From contig JASKJZ010000122.1 in the NCBI GenBank assembly GCA_030154385.1, forward strand, positions 1 through 7,349: a stretch of 7,349 bases of DNA, given 5' to 3'. Position 1 is the first letter of the stretch; every line of letters starts with the position of its first letter. This DNA is from Clostridiales bacterium. Lineage in GTDB: Bacteria; Bacillota_A; Clostridia; Lachnospirales; Lachnospiraceae. The notes below the pieces were generated by a model. It searched no databases and was not told the DNA's origin. It saw only the letters and a list, made by a program, of their open reading frames with translations. Position numbers and translations under genes: made by a program. Below are positions 5,921-7,349 of the stretch, in pieces.

Positions 5921-7099
5921 ATGGCTGTAAATGTAATCAATGAAAAATGTAGAGGCTGTACGATTTGTGTGAAGAACTGTCCGTTTGGGGCAATTACGAT
6001 GGACAATAAAATCGCAGTTATCGGCTCTGCTTGTACAAGCTGCGGTGTCTGTGTAGAAAAGTGCCCATTTGGTGCAATCGAAAAAACAGAGGAAGAAAAA
6101 GAAATAAAGGACTTAAGTGCGTATAAGGGCGTCTGGGTGTTTGCAGAGCAAAGAGAAGGAAAGCTTATGCCAGTTGTAATCGAGCTTCTTGGAGAAGGCA
6201 AGAAATTGGCTTTGGAAGTTGGATGTGAGCTCTGCGCAATCGTTTGTGGATCGAATATCAGTGGACTCGCAGAGGAATTATTCGCGTATGGCGCCGATAA
6301 GGTATATGTAGCAGACCATGAAGCACTAAAAAATTATACCACCGATGGTTATACCAAGGTAATTTATGAAGCAATTACGGAATATAAACCAGAAATCGTA
6401 CTGCTTGGTGCTACACATATTGGACGTGACTTAGGCCCTTGCCTTGCCGTTCGTTGTAACACTGGTCTTACCGCCGACTGCACGAAACTAGAAATTGACC
6501 CAGAGGATAAAAAGATCAAACAGACACGTCCTGCTTTTGGCGGAAATCTGATGGCTACCATTGTTTGCCCAAATCATAGACCGCAGATGTCTACCGTACG
6601 TCCTGGTGTTATGGAAAAAGCCTCTTTTGCAGAAGGTAGAAAGGGTGAAATTGTAACCTTACATCCAAGCTTTGCAGATGGTGATATTCGTACGAAGGTT
6701 ATCAATATTGTAAAGACCATCAAAGATAGCGTATCTCTTACGGATGCAGAAATTATCGTTGCAGGTGGTATGGGACTTGGAAAGCCAGAAGGCTTTGAAC
6801 TTCTAAAGCAGCTTGCCGATAAGCTTGGCGGCGTTGTGGCAGCTTCCAGGGCGGCAGTTGATGCAGGATGGATTGATCATGCGTACCAGGTTGGACAAAC
6901 AGGAACCACAGTAAAGCCAAAAATTTATATTGCATGTGGCATTTCAGGCGCAATTCAGCATGTAGCTGGTATGCAAAATGCAGAGCAGATTATCGCAATT
7001 AATAATAATGAAAATGCACCAATATTTGAAGTGGCGGATTACGGGCTGGTGGGCGATTTATACCAGGTTATTCCAGCTATGATGGAAGAATTAAACTAA
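5921..7099 (+). CDS. etfA: Electron transfer flavoprotein alpha subunit with N-terminal 2x[4Fe-4S] ferredoxin domain
   Basis: At 392 aa this is about 70 residues longer than ordinary EtfA because of a ferredoxin-like N-terminus. C10, C13, C16, C20 and C38, C41, C44, C48 form two CxxCxxCxxxCP motifs. The Etf alpha N-terminal domain follows (about 68-250). The FAD-binding C-terminal domain shows AGGMGLG (281-287), R310 in [19 protein letters not shown] (325-333), [12 protein letters not shown] (340-351) and [12 protein letters not shown]. EtfA proteins with such iron-sulfur extensions occur in bifurcating complexes such as CarE of the caffeyl-CoA reductase. The extension is thought to route electrons to ferredoxin. 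It sits 21 nt after etfB with AAAGGA upstream, and is intact even though etfB carries a stop codon. It acts in the cytoplasm with EtfB and the dehydrogenase encoded just upstream. Confidence 0.93.
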   Translation: MAVNVINEKCRGCTICVKNCPFGAITMDNKIAVIGSACTSCGVCVEKCPFGAIEKTEEEKEIKDLSAYKGVWVFAEQREGKLMPVVIELLGEGKKLALEVGCELCAIVCGSNISGLAEELFAYGADKVYVADHEALKNYTTDGYTKVIYEAITEYKPEIVLLGATHIGRDLGPCLAVRCNTGLTADCTKLEIDPEDKKIKQTRPAFGGNLMATIVCPNHRPQMSTVRPGVMEKASFAEGRKGEIVTLHPSFADGDIRTKVINIVKTIKDSVSLTDAEIIVAGGMGLGKPEGFELLKQLADKLGGVVAASRAAVDAGWIDHAYQVGQTGTTVKPKIYIACGISGAIQHVAGMQNAEQIIAINNNENAPIFEVADYGLVGDLYQVIPAMMEELN

Positions 7100-7131
7100 T
7101 CAAAAGTTATTAATCGAAGGAGGATGTTATT

Positions 7132-7349
7132 ATGGCAGATAGAAAACCTTTACAAGGAGTCAAGGTAGTAGAATTAGCAACCTTTATTGCGGCAGCGAGT
7201 GCTGGACGTTTCATGGCAGACTTAGGAGCTGATGTCATTAAAATCGAATCAGCGAAGGGAGATCCACTTCGTTATACCGCACCATCGGAGGGGAGACCTC
7301 TTGATATGTATGAAAATACAACATGGGATTTGGAAAATGCAAACACGCG
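7132..7349 (+). CDS. fldA: Family III CoA-transferase, FldA type (N-terminal part, cut by the window edge)
   Basis: Only the first 72 codons are in the window. The N-terminus LQGVKVVELATFIAAASAGRFMADLGADVIKIES is the Rossmann-like start typical of CaiB/family III CoA-transferases. The stretch GDPLRYTAPSEGRPL followed by ENTTWDLENAN closely matches my recollection of C. sporogenes FldA, the cinnamoyl-CoA:(R)-phenyllactate CoA-transferase. HadA of C. difficile differs here. The enzyme would load CoA from an enoyl-CoA or acyl-CoA onto the (R)-2-hydroxyacid, feeding the dehydratase. The catalytic aspartate lies beyond the window. GGAGG at 7119-7123 is 8 nt from the ATG, and the gene follows etfA by 32 nt, so it is probably co-transcribed. 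Confidence 0.88.
   Translation, partial: MADRKPLQGVKVVELATFIAAASAGRFMADLGADVIKIESAKGDPLRYTAPSEGRPLDMYENTTWDLENANT

Overview
The window carries one strand of tightly packed, low-GC genes with strong AGGAGG-type ribosome binding sites. This is typical of an anaerobic, amino-acid-fermenting Clostridia member (Firmicutes). No species can be named from the sequence alone. All real genes lie on the + strand. They make up a reductive-branch Stickland cluster in which a 2-hydroxyacid derived from an amino acid is activated to its CoA ester, dehydrated, and reduced by an electron-bifurcating acyl-CoA dehydrogenase/Etf complex.

Layout. Positions 1-292 are non-coding. They hold a hairpin that probably ends an upstream transcript, two exact copies of a 14-bp GTATAC-centred dyad 72 bp apart, a candidate promoter and a roughly 120-nt leader. 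Next come the two dehydratase subunits (fldB/hadB type 293-1528; fldC/hadC type 1530-2648) and a ten-helix YkvI-type membrane transporter (2679-3815). A 139-bp gap follows with a 14-bp perfect terminator hairpin, another GTATAC element and a second 12-bp hairpin. The second block is an acyl-CoA dehydrogenase (3955-5094), etfB (5114-5899), etfA with two [4Fe-4S] motifs (5921-7099), and the start of a family III CoA-transferase (fldA type, 7132 to the window edge).

How the genes work together. The CoA-transferase would move CoA from the end product or enoyl-CoA onto the (R)-2-hydroxyacid. The FldBC/HadBC dehydratase would make the 2-enoyl-CoA. The dehydrogenase with EtfAB would reduce it with NADH while also reducing ferredoxin. 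As far as I recall the reference sequences, the alpha subunit and the CoA-transferase look more like the aromatic (phenyllactate, FldBC/FldA) system than the C. difficile isocaproate (HadBC/HadA) system. An aryl-propionate product is therefore the leading guess. The ATP-dependent activator of the dehydratase (FldI/HadI) is not in the window.

The main anomaly is that etfB is full length and well conserved but has one in-frame TAG at codon 152 (5567-5569), with no frame change on either side. It is a recent nonsense mutation, a sequence error or a readthrough/recoding site. The other main points are a transporter embedded in the pathway and a shared GTATAC element in front of both transcription blocks.
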